Origin: Streptomyces coacervatus
GTDB lineage: Bacteria > Actinomycetota > Actinomycetes > Streptomycetales > Streptomycetaceae
NCBI RefSeq assembly: GCF_029223485.1
Contig: NZ_JARHTP010000028.1
Location: 51,906 to 115,905 of the forward strand
DNA: 64,000 nucleotides
Reading direction: 5' to 3'
Part shown: positions 51,160-61,300 of the stretch, piece by piece
Layout of the letters: the number at the start of each line of letters is the position of its first letter
Numbering within the stretch: the stretch's first letter is position 1
Made by a program: the position numbers and the translations under genes
Notes under the pieces: generated by a model
Databases searched by the model: none
What the model was told of the DNA's origin: nothing
What the model saw: only the letters and a program-made list of their open reading frames with translations

Positions 51160-54117
51160 GTGGGCGACGAGGCGAAGCTGATCAACCCGTCCGGAATCCC
51201 GCACTTCATCGGCGACCTGGCCACGCTGGACACGGATGTGATGCTGCTGACCGCGGACGCGGGCCAGTTCCGGGCCTCCGGCTCGGATGTGCACACCGAG
51301 TTCCAAGGCCTGTCGGCGTTCTACCACGCACCGGAGGCGGAGCAGCTGTTCGCCACCACGCTGCCGGTGAAGCAGAAGGCGGACGCGTTCGCCGACGACC
51401 TGGAGAAGGTCACCACGGCCCTGTCGGACTACAGCTTCGAAATCCAGCCGCTGGTCAAGAAGTTGGACGCGCTCAAAGCCGATGCCACCGCATTCGTGAA
51501 CTCGGTCACCGGGGACGACGACTGGCGCAAGGACCAGGACAAGGTCGACCACAACAACGACCTGTGGCACGACGTCAACCACACGGTCGCCGCCTTCCAG
51601 GCCGCCGAACGCACCGCCTACAACAAGATCATGGCGCTGATCGGCGGAACCAAGCTGACCGCCGACGACGGCTCCCACGGCAAGAACACGTACGGCTACA
51701 ACGCCGACGACCTCGACCACGCCAAGGAAACCCCCTGGGGCACGGCGGTCGAGCGGGAGTACGAGGGCTGGGCCTGGCTGGCCCATCAGACCAAGCAGGT
51801 CTGGGACGGCGTCTGGCACGACGGTGTCATCGGCACCATCCACGGCCTGGGCACCTTGTTCGGCTCGGACGGCTGGGGCGCGGCCGGCGAGGCCTGGAAC
51901 AACCTCGCCAAGCTGGGCACCGCCTCCTTCCTCACCAGTTCCACGGTGGGCGCCTGGTGGCTGATCCCGGACGACCAACTGCCCTCCTGGCTACGAGATT
52001 CACGCAAGGTCCACAACCAGGCGGTGAAAGGCTTCGTCGCCTACGACCAGTGGAAGACCAACCCCGCCCGCGCGGCCGGTGCGTTCGGTTTCAACGTGCT
52101 GACCGTGGCCGGTACCGAGGGAGTCGGCAGCGCGGCAAGCGGTGCGGGCAAGGCCGGTGCTGCGGCCCGTGCCCTGTCGGTGGCCGGCAAAGTCGGCCGG
52201 GCCATCGACCCGATGACCTACATCGGCAAGGTGGGCAAGTTCGCCTTCGTGAAAGTCGGCGACACCTTCGCCACGCTGAAGAATCTCCACACCGGCACGT
52301 ACCTGGACATGGCGAACGTCGGCGACAGGTACACGCCCGCCGAACACCCAGTGCCTCTCGCGGAGCGCCCCGTCTCCGTGCCGGACAGAGCCATCGAGTA
52401 CGTCGACGCCAAGGGCCACCCGGTCTATCTCACCCAGGACGGCCACGTCCTCAATGCGGACGGCAGCCTGCGCCAGCACGTCACACAGGCCAAGACCGAA
52501 CTGTCGGCCGGCGACCGCATGGCCTCGGACTCCACCCCGCACACGCCCGCAACAGCGGCTCGCGCGCCCGAACTCGTGGCAGTCCATGGCGGCGACAGCC
52601 TGCCTGGCACAGCCGCGCACACCCCGACTGGTGCCGCACCCCACCTGCCGAACGGCGGTACGGATGGTTTGACGCATGGCCCTTCCGCCAGCCACGAGAA
52701 TCCCGGTACCCGCAGCCACTCCACCAGCCAAGGAGGCGGCGAGCATGCTCCTGGCGGCGGCTTCGGCCACGATGCCACTACGGCGGGCGATCACACCGCC
52801 ACCGGCCACGGGGCTCCGGGCTCGGGAGGCGAGGGCGGCACGATCCCGCCGACCGGCGGTCACGACCTGCCGGGTGGCGCGGCACCGGAGCCTCCTCGCG
52901 GCAACCTCCCCGACGGCTCGTGGGAGGGTGAGAACGGTCTCCACCTGCCGCCCGACGCCAACGCCGCAGCCGACCACTTCATCCGGCAGTCCACCGAGGC
53001 CGAGCCGCGCATCACCGACACGCTGCAGCAGATCACGCACAACGTTGACGACGGACGCTTGATCGGCCTTGAGTACCGGCTGAAGGGCGAGGACTCCCTG
53101 AAGCGAAAGCTCGCGACAGCTCTGCTCCGAAAGTCGAACGTAACGCCGGAAGGCGTGCTAAGCGGAATCAAGGACTCGGTCAGGTACACGGTCGAGTTCC
53201 CCTCCGCCAACTACGCACACGGTGTGCAACAGGCCGTGGATACGTTGCGTAGCCAGGGGTTCGAGAACGTCACTTTCAAGGACACCTGGAACAGTCCCGG
53301 ATACAAGGGGATCAACTCCACATGGAGGGATCCGGTCAGCGGTCGGGTATTCGAGGTGCAGTTCCACACGCCTGATAGCTTCGCCGCAAAGATGGATGGG
53401 CACGTCCTCTACGAAAAGGAGCGGCTGCCCGGGGTCTCCCCCGAGGAGCTCACCGCCATCCGAGCACAACAAGGCGAACTCTTCGGCAAGGTGCCGGTGC
53501 CCCATGGAGTCGAGGCAATCAACCTCGATCATGAATTGCCCACTGCTCACCCCTCCACGCATGCGTCTGACACCGGGCCCAGCCACACAAGCGACCAGTC
53601 CGTCCATGGCAATGGACCGCCTGCAGAACTGACCCCCGCTGAGCGCACACTCCACGACTCATATCTCCATGAGCTGGCCGAGCGCTACCACGAGGATTTC
53701 GACCAACTGAAGCAAGACCCCGACCACAAGGGCAAGGTCAGGCCTTCAGAGATGGACGAAGCTCGGGTCGCTCTCGACCTGCGCGAGTCCGGAAAGGCCC
53801 CCTCGGATATCCAACGACCTCCGGGCGCGGATCAGGGTGACCTCTATTCGCCCAGCACCGGTACGTTCTACGACATCAAGGGCGTCCACTCCGATTGGCC
53901 GCCGCTGAACAACGTTCGTGACAAATCTCTCCCGTTCAAGGGGGCCTACGACCCGGCGAACAATGGAACCTGGGTCCGGAAGCTCAATGATCAGATCGTG
54001 ACGAGGGAACGCGTGGTTATCCTCGACATGCGCAATGCAAATCAAGCAGCAATCGACGATGTGAAGGCGATCGTCGAAGAGCACGGTTGGAGTGATCGAG
54101 TTGTCTGGTATCCGTGA
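51160..54117 (+). CDS. ESX-secreted polymorphic toxin with RelA/SpoT-like and nuclease domains
   Basis: This is a 985-aa protein. The N-terminal ~300 residues are helical and WXG/LXG-like (F-Y-H-A-P-E near 52), the expected secretion module. A Gly/Ala membrane-active stretch (about 300-345) and a disordered His/Pro/Gly/Thr linker (about 460-600) follow. A RelA/SpoT-like synthetase fold lies at about 614-757: R-L-K-G-E-D-S-L-K-R-K, K-D-S-V-R-Y-T, Y-K-G-I-N and F-E-V-Q-F-H-T. The C-terminal domain (about 824-985) has G-D-L-Y-S-P-S-T-G-T-F-Y-D-I-K-G, a PD-(D/E)XK-type nuclease core. The start overlaps no gene, with 2 bp separating it from the DUF6507 gene. The targets of both domains are inferred. 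Confidence 0.85.
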   Translation: MGDEAKLINPSGIPHFIGDLATLDTDVMLLTADAGQFRASGSDVHTEFQGLSAFYHAPEAEQLFATTLPVKQKADAFADDLEKVTTALSDYSFEIQPLVKKLDALKADATAFVNSVTGDDDWRKDQDKVDHNNDLWHDVNHTVAAFQAAERTAYNKIMALIGGTKLTADDGSHGKNTYGYNADDLDHAKETPWGTAVEREYEGWAWLAHQTKQVWDGVWHDGVIGTIHGLGTLFGSDGWGAAGEAWNNLAKLGTASFLTSSTVGAWWLIPDDQLPSWLRDSRKVHNQAVKGFVAYDQWKTNPARAAGAFGFNVLTVAGTEGVGSAASGAGKAGAAARALSVAGKVGRAIDPMTYIGKVGKFAFVKVGDTFATLKNLHTGTYLDMANVGDRYTPAEHPVPLAERPVSVPDRAIEYVDAKGHPVYLTQDGHVLNADGSLRQHVTQAKTELSAGDRMASDSTPHTPATAARAPELVAVHGGDSLPGTAAHTPTGAAPHLPNGGTDGLTHGPSASHENPGTRSHSTSQGGGEHAPGGGFGHDATTAGDHTATGHGAPGSGGEGGTIPPTGGHDLPGGAAPEPPRGNLPDGSWEGENGLHLPPDANAAADHFIRQSTEAEPRITDTLQQITHNVDDGRLIGLEYRLKGEDSLKRKLATALLRKSNVTPEGVLSGIKDSVRYTVEFPSANYAHGVQQAVDTLRSQGFENVTFKDTWNSPGYKGINSTWRDPVSGRVFEVQFHTPDSFAAKMDGHVLYEKERLPGVSPEELTAIRAQQGELFGKVPVPHGVEAINLDHELPTAHPSTHASDTGPSHTSDQSVHGNGPPAELTPAERTLHDSYLHELAERYHEDFDQLKQDPDHKGKVRPSEMDEARVALDLRESGKAPSDIQRPPGADQGDLYSPSTGTFYDIKGVHSDWPPLNNVRDKSLPFKGAYDPANNGTWVRKLNDQIVTRERVVILDMRNANQAAIDDVKAIVEEHGWSDRVVWYP

Positions 54118-54994
54118 CGTACGCCGATGCGTACGATCGATGCCCTCGGACCCCGATGCTGCTGCCGAGCTCACGTCGTGGAGCGGGCAAGAGGACACCA
54201 CTCTCGATCTCTCCGGCCTCGATGCATCTGGAGCTGATCTCAGCGGTGCTGACTTGGCCATGGGGCTCTTCACACAGAGCCGCCTGGCGGGCGCCATCCT
54301 GGTTGATACTGACCTGTACCGCGCCCACTTGGAAAGCGCAGTTCTCGACCGTGCCCATCTCACCCGTGCCTCGCTCGTCAAGGCAGTGCTCGACGGGGCA
54401 AGTATGCAAGCCGCAGTGTTGTCCGAGGCGAATCTGGGCAGTGCCGAACTCGCCGAGGTCGACGCACGCTCGGCTTCCTTCCGCACGGCACGGCTCAACG
54501 GCGCCTCTTTCTTGAACGCACGGCTCGAAGGCGCCGACCTGACCGATGCGACGGTGCAGGAAACAACCCTCGACGCACTGCTCGATGAACGCACGGTCGT
54601 GCAGGGACTCTCCGGCACGGTGTACGGCCCAGCACGCATCGACGAACACGGCTCACTCCGAGAACTAGCTGGCCTCGAACTCGAGCTATGGCTAAACCAA
54701 CGTGGCGCCTCAGTACAGGTCCTCAACTCGCCGACAAACATGGTCACTTACTATGCACTGGTTAGTGACGATTATCCGCGCAGCAACCCCCAAGGCATCG
54801 TGCGCCGGCGCCAAGCTGGCGACTTCACGTCTGACGAAGCGTTCACTCGCAACTTGCGCTGGGAGCCCACTGAGTATCTGCGTCTGTACGAGCTGGGACA
54901 CAACGACGACGACCACGTGGAGATCACTGCGGAAGAAGCCCATCAGTTCATCTCCATGATTACCCGCAAGCTCAAGAACGAAGCGACCGACTGA
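54092..54994 (+). CDS. Pentapeptide-repeat protein, candidate immunity protein
   Basis: The frame encodes up to 300 aa. Residues about 35-165 are pentapeptide repeats of the A-D/N-L-x-x type (A-D-L-S-G, A-N-L-G-S, A-D-L-T-D) forming a right-handed beta-helix. The C-terminal half is a separate mixed alpha/beta domain with many aromatic and acidic residues. The GTG at 54092 overlaps the toxin gene by 26 bp, the usual toxin-immunity coupling; an ATG at 54140 is the alternative. The repeat domain could mimic DNA and the C-terminal domain could block one toxin module. This is inferred. Confidence 0.75.
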   Translation: MIELSGIRDVRRCVRSMPSDPDAAAELTSWSGQEDTTLDLSGLDASGADLSGADLAMGLFTQSRLAGAILVDTDLYRAHLESAVLDRAHLTRASLVKAVLDGASMQAAVLSEANLGSAELAEVDARSASFRTARLNGASFLNARLEGADLTDATVQETTLDALLDERTVVQGLSGTVYGPARIDEHGSLRELAGLELELWLNQRGASVQVLNSPTNMVTYYALVSDDYPRSNPQGIVRRRQAGDFTSDEAFTRNLRWEPTEYLRLYELGHNDDDHVEITAEEAHQFISMITRKLKNEATD

Positions 54995-55100
54995 CATCCG
55001 GCTCCGCGCATGCCGCTTCCTGCCCGCCTATCCGGTGACGGGCACCTCAACAAACCACGTACCTGGGCACCACGTCCAAGGAATCCAAAGGAATTGAGGC

Positions 55101-55394
55101 ATGTCAGCCCAGGACTACGACAGTCAGCTTCTCGAGTCGGTCTCGGTCAGGCGGCGTCGGCTGCGTGATGCCGTGCTCTTCGGTGGGCAGCGGCAGCGGC
55201 GAACGGTGGACGAGCGCTTGGGTAAGGTGTTTGCGGGTGTGGTGATCGCTGCGGTGTTGTGTGCCGGGTGTGTGGGGTGGTCGTTCGTTTCACATCGGGT
55301 TCTCGGCCAGAGCTCAAGTCCGTACGGGACGTCGACCACGGTCCCGTCCTCACCGCCTGCCGAAACACCGACCGGTGCGTCTTCTGCCCAGTGA
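55101..55394 (+). CDS. Small ESX-associated membrane protein (EccB-N-terminus-like)
   Basis: This 97-aa protein has a basic N-terminus (V-R-R-R-R-L-R-D-A-V) and one transmembrane helix (about 45-65). A Ser/Thr/Pro-rich tail of about 30 residues should lie outside. The pattern resembles only the N-terminal cytoplasmic helix and TM of EccB; the large periplasmic domain is absent. AAAGGA lies 8 nt upstream of the ATG. It may be a truncated EccB or a separate small subunit. It ends 14 bp before eccD. Confidence 0.65.
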   Translation: MSAQDYDSQLLESVSVRRRRLRDAVLFGGQRQRRTVDERLGKVFAGVVIAAVLCAGCVGWSFVSHRVLGQSSSPYGTSTTVPSSPPAETPTGASSAQ

Positions 55395-55407
55395 TAAGTT
55401 CGAACGC

Positions 55408-56757
55408 GTGATATCTACGGGGGCATCGAGCCGTACGGGACTGGCATTGAGCCGGGTCACTCTGGTTGGTGAGCGGCGGCGGGTCGATCTTGTGCTGCCG
55501 TCGCAGGAACCGATCGGGCGGCTGCTTCCCGAGGTGATGCGGCTGCTGGACGATCGGGTTGGTACGCGGCCGCAAACACGTCATCTGGTGGCGGGCGACG
55601 GCAGTGTCCTGGATCCGGACGCCACCTTGGAGTCGGCGGCTGTGGCGGACGGTGCGGTGCTGCGGCTGGTGCGCGTCGAGGACGCGCCCTCCGCGCCCGT
55701 CGTCCACGATGTGACCGACGAGGCCGCCGACGATCTCGATGTACGAGCCTGGCGGTGGCGGCCCGCCGCGCGACGCGTCGTCGCCGGGGGTGCGACGGTC
55801 GGGTGGGCGCTGGCCGCCTCCTTCCTCGCGCGGCAGGCGTTCGGCGCGCAGAGCGTGGGTGCCGTGCTGCTCGTTGTCGCCGCGCTCGCCACGGCTGCGG
55901 GTGCAGCGTTCGGCCGGGCCGGACTGCGCGGGCTCGCCGGCACACTCGTCGTCACCGGTGGCGCCCTGGGTGTGTTCGGGGTGTGGAGCCTGGGGGACGC
56001 CCAGGGCTGGTCGGGAGCGGTGCGGCTTGCGGGTGTCGCCGGGGTGGCGGCCGTATCGCTGCTGCTGCTCGGATGGTGCTCGCCGCTCGGACGCGCCGGG
56101 GTCTTCGGGGCTGCCGCGCTCGTTGGGGGCGGGCTGTGCTGGGAGGGAGCGCTCGCCTTCCAGTCGGCGGGGCGGGCCGGTGCGCTGCTCGCCGTCGTGT
56201 CGGTGGTCGTTCTGGGACTGCTGCCTCGGTTCGCGTTGATGGCGTCCGGGTTGTCTGGGCTCGACGACCGGCGCTCGGGCGGCGCGTCGGTGAGTCGCTA
56301 TCAGGTGTCGACGGCGCTCGCGGCCACGCATCGCGGGCTCGTTCTCGCGACGATCGTGACGGCGGTGTCCGCCGCCGTCGCCGGGGTGCTCGTGCTGCGT
56401 ACGGCCACGGTGTGGACGGTGCTGCTCGCGATGGCCGTCACGCTGGTGCTTGCGCTGCGGGCGCGGGCGTATCCGCTGGTCCCTGAGGTCGTCTCGCTGT
56501 TCGTGGCGGCCGTGGTGGTGGCGGTGCGGCTGGCCTGGGTGTGGCTGGAGCAGTCGGATGCGGTCGGGCCGCTCGCGGTACTGATAGTGCTGGCGGTCGT
56601 GCCGCTGGCCGTGCTGGTGGTGCAGCCGCCCGAGCATGTGCGGGTGCGGTTGCGCCGGTTCGGCGACGTGCTCGAGTCGGTCGGGGTGATTGCGCTGTTC
56701 CCGCTGGTGATCGGCGTCTTCGGGGTGTACGGGCGGCTGCTCGGCACCTTCGCGTGA
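55408..56757 (+). CDS. eccD: Type VII secretion integral membrane protein EccD
   Basis: This 449-aa protein has a ubiquitin-like YukD domain (about 15-95) and about eleven hydrophobic helices (about 115-449), the EccD layout. In the ESX inner-membrane complex EccD forms the membrane vestibule. I start at the GTG at 55408, where YukD homology begins; the open frame from 55261 overlaps the preceding gene. A Shine-Dalgarno site is weak, suggesting translational coupling. Confidence 0.85.
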   Translation: MISTGASSRTGLALSRVTLVGERRRVDLVLPSQEPIGRLLPEVMRLLDDRVGTRPQTRHLVAGDGSVLDPDATLESAAVADGAVLRLVRVEDAPSAPVVHDVTDEAADDLDVRAWRWRPAARRVVAGGATVGWALAASFLARQAFGAQSVGAVLLVVAALATAAGAAFGRAGLRGLAGTLVVTGGALGVFGVWSLGDAQGWSGAVRLAGVAGVAAVSLLLLGWCSPLGRAGVFGAAALVGGGLCWEGALAFQSAGRAGALLAVVSVVVLGLLPRFALMASGLSGLDDRRSGGASVSRYQVSTALAATHRGLVLATIVTAVSAAVAGVLVLRTATVWTVLLAMAVTLVLALRARAYPLVPEVVSLFVAAVVVAVRLAWVWLEQSDAVGPLAVLIVLAVVPLAVLVVQPPEHVRVRLRRFGDVLESVGVIALFPLVIGVFGVYGRLLGTFA

Positions 56758-56773
56758 GCGTGAGGCGGCAGGG

Positions 56774-58300
56774 ATGACCGGGGCTCAGGGCGGCGGTTGG
56801 CAGGACGAGGTGCTGCGCGAACTGCGGGGCAGCGCGCCGACGCCGGCCGGTCCAGAAACTGCGGCCGACGCAAACGACGCCTTGGAGCCCGATGGCTTTG
56901 AGCGCGGTACTACGGCGGGCCAGCAGGAGGGAGAGGCCGCCAAGGCCCCACTCCCGGTCCGTCACCCCGCCGAACAGCGCCCCAACCCGGGGCAACCGTC
57001 TCCCCCGCACACCGTCTCGGCGGCACCCTCCGGTGACATACCGCGGCATCCGCCCGCGAACCCGCCCCGGCCGGCCGAGCAGGTCCCCCAGCATGTGTCC
57101 GGGCCTCGTCCTCTCTACCCCCACACCACGCCGAACGGCGACGCCACTACCCGACCCGCGCCTGCGCGGCCGGGCCCCTCCGCTACCGACCCTCAGCCCC
57201 AGCTCCCCGAGCACGCCTCCACCGCTCCGGGCATGTATGCGCCCCTGCCCGAACCCCGCCCGAACCCCCCGGGCCAAGGCGCCCCGGCCGTCCGCCCCGA
57301 CGGGCCCTCCGCGGCCTCGCCCGAGGCGAGCGGCACGCCGGTGGTCCGTCACCGCCCCAGCAGCCCCATTCGCCCCTTCCCCACCCCCGAATCCGTCCCC
57401 ACCGTCGACCCGCGCCTCGCGCTCGCGCTGGGGAAGCCGCTGCATGGGGACTCCGTGGCGCGGCGGACCGGGGAATCGATACGGCGGCTGACCTCGTCGG
57501 CGTCACAGGAGGTCGCCGAGGAATCACGGATCGGGCGGGAGTTGCAGCAGCCGGTCACCACGGGCCGCGTGATCGCCGTGACGTCGATCCGGGGTGGTGT
57601 CGGCAAGACGACGGTTGCCGCGCTGCTCGCCCGTACCTTCAACCACTACCGGCACGATCCGGTGCTCGCGCTGGAGGCGGACGCTGCGCTCGGCACGCTA
57701 CCGGTGCGACTCGGCGCGGAGTCGGTGCGCTGGTCCTGCGGCGAGTTGGCTCAGATCCTCACTCCGTCGATGCAACTCACCGATGTCACGGGGTATTTGG
57801 TGCCGGTCTCGGACGGTGGCTGGTTGCTACCCGCGAGCCAAGGCAGGGTCGGCGCCCCGCTGGACATCCGCACCTATCGCACGGTGACGCTCGCGCTGCG
57901 CCGCTACTTCGCCGTCACGGTCGTGGACTGCGAGGCGCTGCCCGGTGAAGTGGCCCGTACCGCGATGGACACCGCGCACGCCCGCGTGGTCGTCGCCCCG
58001 CTCACCGCCGAGGGCGTGGGCGGTACCCGCATCGTCCTGGACTGGCTCGCCCAGTTGCCGCACGAGGCCCTCGCGTCAACCGTCGTCGCCCTCACCTCGG
58101 GCACACCAGATCTGAACCTCGACCTGAAGACCGCCACAGCACATCTGCGTGAGACAGGGGTTACTGTCGTGCACCTGCCCTACGACCGTCATCTGGCGGC
58201 CGGCGGCCCCATCCGTACGGAACTGCTCGGCTCGGCCACGCGACGTACGGCCACCCGGCTCGCGGCGGAGGCGCTGCAGCGGGCGGTGCGGGTTCGATGA
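56774..58300 (+). CDS. Proline-rich MinD/ParA-like ATPase (EspI-like) of the ESX cluster
   Basis: Of the 508 aa, the first ~230 are disordered and Pro-rich. The ATPase follows, with a ParA-type Walker A S-I-R-G-G-V-G-K-T-T (about 272-281) and a Walker A'-like D segment. EspI-type proteins next to ESX genes have this layout and modulate secretion according to ATP. The stop overlaps the eccC start (ATGA). The EspI assignment is by layout and context. Confidence 0.8.
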   Translation: MTGAQGGGWQDEVLRELRGSAPTPAGPETAADANDALEPDGFERGTTAGQQEGEAAKAPLPVRHPAEQRPNPGQPSPPHTVSAAPSGDIPRHPPANPPRPAEQVPQHVSGPRPLYPHTTPNGDATTRPAPARPGPSATDPQPQLPEHASTAPGMYAPLPEPRPNPPGQGAPAVRPDGPSAASPEASGTPVVRHRPSSPIRPFPTPESVPTVDPRLALALGKPLHGDSVARRTGESIRRLTSSASQEVAEESRIGRELQQPVTTGRVIAVTSIRGGVGKTTVAALLARTFNHYRHDPVLALEADAALGTLPVRLGAESVRWSCGELAQILTPSMQLTDVTGYLVPVSDGGWLLPASQGRVGAPLDIRTYRTVTLALRRYFAVTVVDCEALPGEVARTAMDTAHARVVVAPLTAEGVGGTRIVLDWLAQLPHEALASTVVALTSGTPDLNLDLKTATAHLRETGVTVVHLPYDRHLAAGGPIRTELLGSATRRTATRLAAEALQRAVRVR

Positions 58301-61300
58301 CGCAGCACCTGATCCACCGCCCCGCCCGGGCCACCCGCCCGCTGCCCGCGGCCGAGGCGCGCACCATCGAGCCGCCGCCGAACCTGCCCGAAGGAAAGAT
58401 GGGCACCGCGGCCACCGCATTGCTGCCGATGGCCGGTGTCATGTCGTCCGTGGTGATGATGACCGTCATCCGCTCAAGCCAGTTCGCGGGCCTGGGCGCG
58501 GTCGTGCTCGTCATCGCGTTGCTCGGGGCGGTGGCGCTGTTCCTGTCACAGCGCGGCAAGGCCCAGCGACAGCGGAGAGTGCAGCGCGAACGCTATCTGG
58601 AATATCTGGAGGAACTGCGCGAGGAGTTGGGCGCGGCCGAGCGGGCACGACGCCGCGCCGCACGGGAGCTGAACCCTCCGCCGTTGGCCCTGTACGACCT
58701 GCTGCGCGATCCGGCGCGGCTGTGGGAGCGACGGCGTACGGACGCCGACTTCCTGCGGGTACGCATCGGCCTAGGTGACGTACCGGTGCAGGACGTCGTA
58801 GTCGGGCAGAACTCGACGAGCGGGGTGCTCACCCCGCCGGACCCGTTCATGCTGAACGAGGCACGGGCGCTCCAAGCCCGGTTCGCGACCACCGCCGACC
58901 ATCCACTGACGGTGCCGCTGGACCGTGCGGGCAATGTGAGCGTCATCGGCGACCGCGAGGACGTGCTGCGCGTCGCCCGGGCGCTGCTCGTACAGGCCGC
59001 CGTCACGCACGCGCCGGACGACGTGGCGCTCGCCTTCGGTGTACCCGGCGATTCCATGGACGCCTGGGAATGGGCCAAGTGGCTGCCACACGTTATCGAC
59101 CCCGACGAGTCAGATGGGCCGGTGGCCGCTCGCCGGATCGCACCCGATCTTCAGCAACTCGCCCGCCTCATTGGCGTGGACCTGAAGAAGCGTGCCTCCT
59201 ACGCGGCCGAAGTGCGACGCGGGCTGTCCGACCGTACGGCGCTCAGTCTGGGCAGCCGACTCGTCGTGGTCAGTGATGAGTACGGTCGCAATGCCAACGA
59301 ACTGCCTCGTCCGGACACCGCTATTGGCCTCGGTGACATGGGTGTGACCGTGTTGCATCTGCTCGCAGCGCAGGTACACGAGCCCGATCAGGTGTCCGTG
59401 CGGATCACCGTCGACGAGCAGCAGGTCACGATCGACGACCTGCGGGGCGAGCACGTCGTACGGGTCTCGGGGGTCCTTGATCCGGTGAGTGCCGCCGGGG
59501 CCGAGGGGCTCGCCCGGATGCTGGCGCCGCTGCGGCTGTCTGCCGAGTCGACCGCCGACGGCACTCCGGTGTCCGGCCCGGTCGACTTCCCAGAGCTGCT
59601 CGGCATCGATGATCCGGCCGTCCTGGACCTGGGTCGGCAGTGGGCGCCGCGCGGCGACAGAGACTTCCTGCGGGTCCCGATCGGGCTGGATGACCGGCAC
59701 GAGCCGGTGCTGCTCGACCTGAAGGAGTCGTCCGAACTCGGCATGGGGCCGCACGGGTTGTGCGTGGGCGCCACCGGTTCCGGCAAGAGCGAGCTGCTGC
59801 GCACCCTGGTGCTCGCCCTGGTGACCACACATCCGCCCGAGGATCTGGCGATGGTGCTCGTCGACTACAAGGGCGGCGCCACCTTCGCCCCATTCACGGG
59901 CCTGCCCCATGTGGCGGGCGTCATCACCAACCTGGAGAACCAGGCCGGCCTCGTCGAGCGCGTGCACACCTCGCTGGCCGGCGAGATCAAACGCCGTCAG
60001 CAGGTCCTCAAGGATGCCGGGAACATCGCCGACATCGGGCACTACCGGGCGCTGCGCGCCACCGCACGCCCGGACCTCGAACCGCTGCCGCATCTGTTCG
60101 TCGTGATCGACGAGTTCGGCGAGCTGATCACCGCCAAGCCGGACTTCATCGACCTGTTCCTGTCCATCGGGCGGATCGGCCGCTCCATCGGGGTGCATCT
60201 GCTGCTGTCCAGCCAGCGCATCGAGGGCGGCAAGCTGAAGGGGCTGGAGACGTATTTGTCGTACCGGCTGGGGCTGCGCACCTTCTCTGCCGACGAGTCG
60301 CGTACGGTCCTTGAGACCACGGACGCCTTCAACTTGCCGCCGCTGCCGGGCTTCGGCTATCTCAAGGTCGACACGTCCATGTACACGCGGTTCAAGGCCG
60401 GCTTCGTCTCCGGCGCCTACCGCGGGCCGGTACAGCGCGATGCGATCGCCGACGACGAGCCGCTGGCCTGGCTGTATCCGCCGTACAACACACTGGAGAC
60501 GCCGACCGGGGCGGCTGGTGACGACACCGTGGCAGCGCCGCGCGAGCGGACGAGCGGGCCGACCGTGCTGTCCGCCGTGGTGGACCAGCTCGCGGGCGCA
60601 GCCAAGCCGGTGCGGCGGATCTGGCTGCCGCCGCTGCCCGAGGCGGTGACGCTGACCGGGGCGGCCGGCCCGGTGCAGGCATCGGCGGAAGGGCTGCAAC
60701 TCCCGTATGCCGAGGGCCCGTTGCAGATTCCGCTCGGGGTACTCGACGACCCGGCGCGTCAGTGGCAGGGCCGGTGGGTGCACGACCTGAACACGGCCGG
60801 CGGGCACACGGCCGTCATCGGCGGCCCACAGTCCGGCAAGACCACCCTGCTGCGCACCCTGGCCCTGTCCCTCACCCTCACCCACACGCCCCGCGACATC
60901 GCCATCTACGGCCTCGACCTCGTCGGCGGCGGTCTGAGCGCGCTGTCCGGCCTGCCGCACGTGGGCGGGATCGCCGGGCGCGCCGATCACGAGCGCGCCG
61001 CCCGTACGGTCGCCGAGGTGCGCGCCATGCTCACCGAGCGCGAGGCTCTCTTCCGCGAGCACGGGATCGACTCCGTCGAGCAGTTGCGCTTCCTGCGCGG
61101 ACGGGGTGAGCTGCCCGAACTTGGCTGCACAGACGTGGTGTTGCTCATCGACGGGTTCGGCGCGTTGCGGGACGAGTTCGCCGATCTGGACGACGACGTG
61201 GCCGACCTCCTCAAGCGCGGCAGCGGCTACGGCATCCACGTCGTGGCTGGCATGCTCCGCTGGAACGACGTGCGCATAGCCACCCAGTCGATGTTCGGCA

